A stretch of 64,000 bases of DNA. It comes from Prinsepia uniflora. Its lineage: Eukaryota > Streptophyta > Magnoliopsida > Rosales > Rosaceae. The stretch is taken from positions 29,095,066-29,159,065 of the forward strand of contig CM064870.1 in assembly GCA_032719365.1 (NCBI GenBank). Reading direction: 5' to 3'. The notes under the pieces were generated by a model, which worked only from the letters and a program-made list of their open reading frames with translations, had not been told where the DNA came from and ran no database searches. Position numbers and translations under genes: made by a program. Shown here piece after piece: positions 61,087 to 64,000 of this stretch. The number at the start of each line of letters is the position of its first letter. Within the stretch, counting starts at the first letter, position 1.

Positions 61087-63236
61087 TGATAGGACCCATT
61101 CCATTCCCCCTGGATTATCACGAGATGTGCCATGCTCCCGTCTGACACCACGTGCCAGACTAGGAATAAAACCATAACCCGCTCGGGGTTACCAGAGTGC
61201 GCAGTGATTTCCAGAGTATGCGGGCGGCATGTGATGCCTCAGTCTCTACTACAGCCCGCATCCGCGATCAACCTGAAGGGTGCAAAAAACAACAAAATGT
61301 GTGAGTGGAAAAAAATAAACATTTATTTAAATAATTTTCCAAAATATTGATTTCACCCTCCGTTTTCGCAAAGCATGCATGCATATCAATTTAAAAACCA
61401 TTTCTTTCCTGTAAAACAGTATATACGAAAACCGATACAATCATCGTAAAACCAACACATGTTAAAATCTCTGGACACAAATTAATAGTTTAATACCTCA
61501 TGACTCATTCTCATATCCAACCTCTGTCACATCTCATATCATTATCTCTTATCATCATCAGTCACGTCATTCATGCAATGCGTACAAAAAAGCTTCAGGA
61601 CCGCTCAGATCCGAGCACGTCAGCGTGAACACATCTCTGGCCAACGTTCCAGATCGTCGTGAATGCATCACTGATCAATCTCCATATCATATCGGCACTC
61701 CTGAGTAGGGCCTCCCTCGGATGCACGACAATAAGCATTGCTTCCTGACCTCTCCGAGTAAACACATCCCATACCGGGGGTGAGCATTATCTCCAAGGTT
61801 CTTTCCGGGGAAACATATTCACAATCGGAAGCCCCCTCATAGTCATTATCTTAGAGAAACGTCATAGTAAAAACGGTGGAAAAATATTTTCAATATTCAA
61901 TTCAAATCAGTGTATTGCACAGGGTCTCGGCCCAAAACATGGTTTCCAAAAAAACTCCTAAAATCAGTGTCCAGTTCTCATTTTGAAATCTCAAATCATT
62001 TCACAATCAAATTATGTGTTTCACGTGGGACCTCTACGTAAAACCGAATCTTAACAGGGTCACAAGCCTGGAATTTCATCATAAAAGGGTCAGAAGCTCG
62101 ACACATCATGTCAATAAGGTCATAAGACCGAAACATAGTTTCATACAATATTTGACTGTAATCTCAGTCAAAACCATAATGCAACTGGTTCCGAGGTCCA
62201 AAAGCCATTTTCATGAAAATCCATAAAACCGCTTAAAACCAATAATCGACTAGTATACAAAACGTTTATGCATTTCATCAATCCAACCATATGCAAACCT
62301 TGCATTTCATACCATATTTATAAAACATTAGAACATATAAGCATGCATCGTTTATAAACCATAGGCCACTCATAGACTATCCACGATGTGAGCTCCAAAA
62401 CTGCTGTAAGCCAATCCGAAGCGAATCCACAGTCTCTGGGACGTCTGGACCTATCCAAATCATACTCAATGGTCACTATCCATCGATACAAGTCCTAATT
62501 ATAACCCTCAAAACTCCTGGAACAGTCAACGTGTACCGAACACACTTCTCGAGGCTAAAAACCTCCAAATGTCTTATCAAACGACCTCTGATCGATCTGA
62601 AACCACCACCATTGGGTTCAGGAAGCCGAAATCTTTCGAACATGTTCGATTTTACCTCAAAATTTGTGCCCATGCGCACTCACGCGCAGGTCAATGTTCA
62701 GGTCAACAAAAATCAACGGTCAACATCGACGTTAACAAAGTCAACGCTAACGTCATCATGGTCAACGCTGACGACATCTGCTGACGTTAGCCTAACAGGT
62801 CTGACACATGTTAGGTTAGATATCCTGCCACGTGGTACTCCCTGATTGGTATTACGTGTCTTAACACGTGTCTCTGACATCTCTGAAACACTACCACATG
62901 GCACCACCTGATTGGTCCACGTGGTTTGACATGCTAACGTGGACCTAACACGTCAGCTGCTGATTAGGCCTGATAGCCTGCCATGTGGTATCACTTAATT
63001 TACTACGTGGACTGACAGGTCTTACAGGGTGATGATGTGGCTTGCCACGTCATCATCGTCAACCTCTCGCAGGTCGACCCGTTTTCCTCTAATCGGGTCA
63101 CTCGACCCGCGACCTTGACCTGGCCCTATCTCTCTTATTTCTCATCCTTTTCACTCCATTCCTTCACCATTAGAATCATCTTTCACCTAGAAACATATCC
63201 AGCACCTAAAAAGAAAGAGAAAACACCTAGAGATTA
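61087..63236 (-). mobile_element. LTR E, interrupted by LTR F
   Basis: It starts TGATAGGACCCATTCC at 61087. TGTGAGTGG lies near 61299 with GCATGCATGCATA; GCATGCATCG lies near 62344 with GCCACTCATAGAC. 62450-62640 is the reverse complement of 57980-58160 in LTR D. 62690-63060 is dense in GTCAAC/GTTGAC and CCACGTGG words. The other end would lie beyond F, outside the window. Confidence 0.75.
62690..63060. promoter_or_regulatory. Cluster of W-box-like and G-box words in LTR E
   Basis: 62690-62780 repeats gtcaac/gtcaacg seven or more times; reversed, this is GTTGAC, containing the TTGAC core bound by WRKY factors. 62820-63050 has gccacgtgg, acacgtgtc, ccacgtgg and gccacgtca. LTR D carries the like at 57550-57960. 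Confidence 0.35.
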
Positions 63237-64000
63237 TGTCAGGACACACCCCTAATCCCCCGAGTTTTAGGGCTAAATCCTGTTGCCGTCTAACTTACGT
63301 GTGACACGAAGGCTAAACCGACGTCCAACCTCCATGTGACATGTAAGTCGGACAAGGGATTCTCGATCCGACCGTCAAAAAGCATCCGGACTTCCCAGAG
63401 TGCGCATAATCTACTGTGGATTGCATGTGTGAGGTCTTTGTCTCACTCGACCAACAGCCCGCACCGCAACAACCTGGAGGGTATCGAAAACTCAAAAAGA
63501 CTGTGAATGGACAAAAACAAAGTATAAGTTTAAAAACAGTTCATAAAAAAATACATTTATACCCTCCAACGAAAAACCAATGCATGCATATCAAATTCAT
63601 GTCATACAACCATTCAATATTCCTGTTAAGCACCATGTAAGAAAAACCGAACACTGGTTCCTTTTTCTCAAATCCCGGGCCACTGTCCAAAATCATCAAA
63701 AGCCATATCATCCGGGCAAAGCCCAAAACATCGGAAAACCTTTATTGAAAACTGTCATCATCAAGTCTCAGTGAAAACCAAAACACATTTTTGGAATCCA
63801 TTTCAATCCATCGGACCTGCTAGATCTATCTGAGTCTTTAAACTCCCGAGTCTTTAAACTCAATCCAGGCCTAAATATAATCCGAGTCTTTAAACTCCCA
63901 AGTCTTTAAACTCAATAGGCCTACGGGGGAAATATCAATATCCGAGTCTTTAAACTCAATCCGGGTCTTTAAACCCAATCCGGGCCCGCCCCCGTCATAA
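63237..64000 (-). mobile_element. LTR F, inserted in E and cut by the window end
   Basis: It starts TGTCAGGACACACCCC at 63237, inside E. TGTGAATGGACAAAAAC (one change from the family block) lies near 63502. The array of gagtctttaaactc units is at 63829-64000, and ends with gggtctttaaaccc. It is close to the solo LTR 2514-5215 in the region 2520-2860. Confidence 0.8.
63829..64000. repeat. Dyad-unit array with paired arm changes
   Basis: gagtctttaaactc occurs near 63831, 63847, 63883, 63899 and 63943, then gggtctttaaaccc near 63963, followed by gggcccgccccc. The two forms differ at matching positions in both arms. Confidence 0.85.

Overview
The window is plant nuclear DNA, most likely from an angiosperm with a repeat-rich genome. 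The evidence is a ten-exon gene with GT-AG introns encoding a plant-type CID protein (PAM2 motif plus two RRMs), a second plant-type single-RRM gene, and long stacks of LTR retrotransposons. I cannot name the species. There is no prokaryotic or viral gene organisation and no tRNA or rRNA gene that I can support.

Layout. 1-2336: truncated LTR on the minus strand. 2371-5316: apparent last exon and 3' end of an unidentified gene, split by a complete solo LTR (2514-5215) with target-site duplication (TSD) CCTTC. 5317-6950: intergenic DNA with simple repeats and one suspicious minus-strand open frame. 6950-10374: intact CID-family gene, plus strand. 10953-13906: 3 kb fold-back element with inverted repeats of about 0.7 kb. 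14783-13967: RRM gene on the minus strand, convergent with the CID gene and carrying a frameshift. 15004-15940: TIR element with a 6-bp TSD, enclosing a SINE-like A/B-box unit. 16432-17540: Copia-type LTR with a 526-bp tandem duplication.

From about 17.9 kb to the end the window is almost all one superfamily of Ty3/Gypsy-like elements with 2.6-3.1 kb LTRs, nested in each other. The outer element 19239-37367 (minus, TSD AATAT) has a Met-tRNA-type primer site and a gag-only reading frame. Inside it lies 23607-32449 (plus, TSD CTTCA). An older element C (38149 to about 55186, minus) carries solo LTRs 38914-41809, 41845-44957 (TSD ATAAC) and 51211-54197 (TSD AATCA). Element D, a 3' half with decayed pol (about 55187-59588, plus), LTR E (61087-63236) and LTR F (63237-64000+) complete the array.

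The two host genes encode RNA-binding proteins but nothing indicates joint function. The most unusual feature is the LTR design. The ends are extended inverted repeats. Two inverted conserved blocks (TGTGAGTGGAC plus TGCATGCA) bracket a central module. That module carries a different tandem array of small dyad-symmetric units in each LTR, and some of those units show paired changes in both arms.
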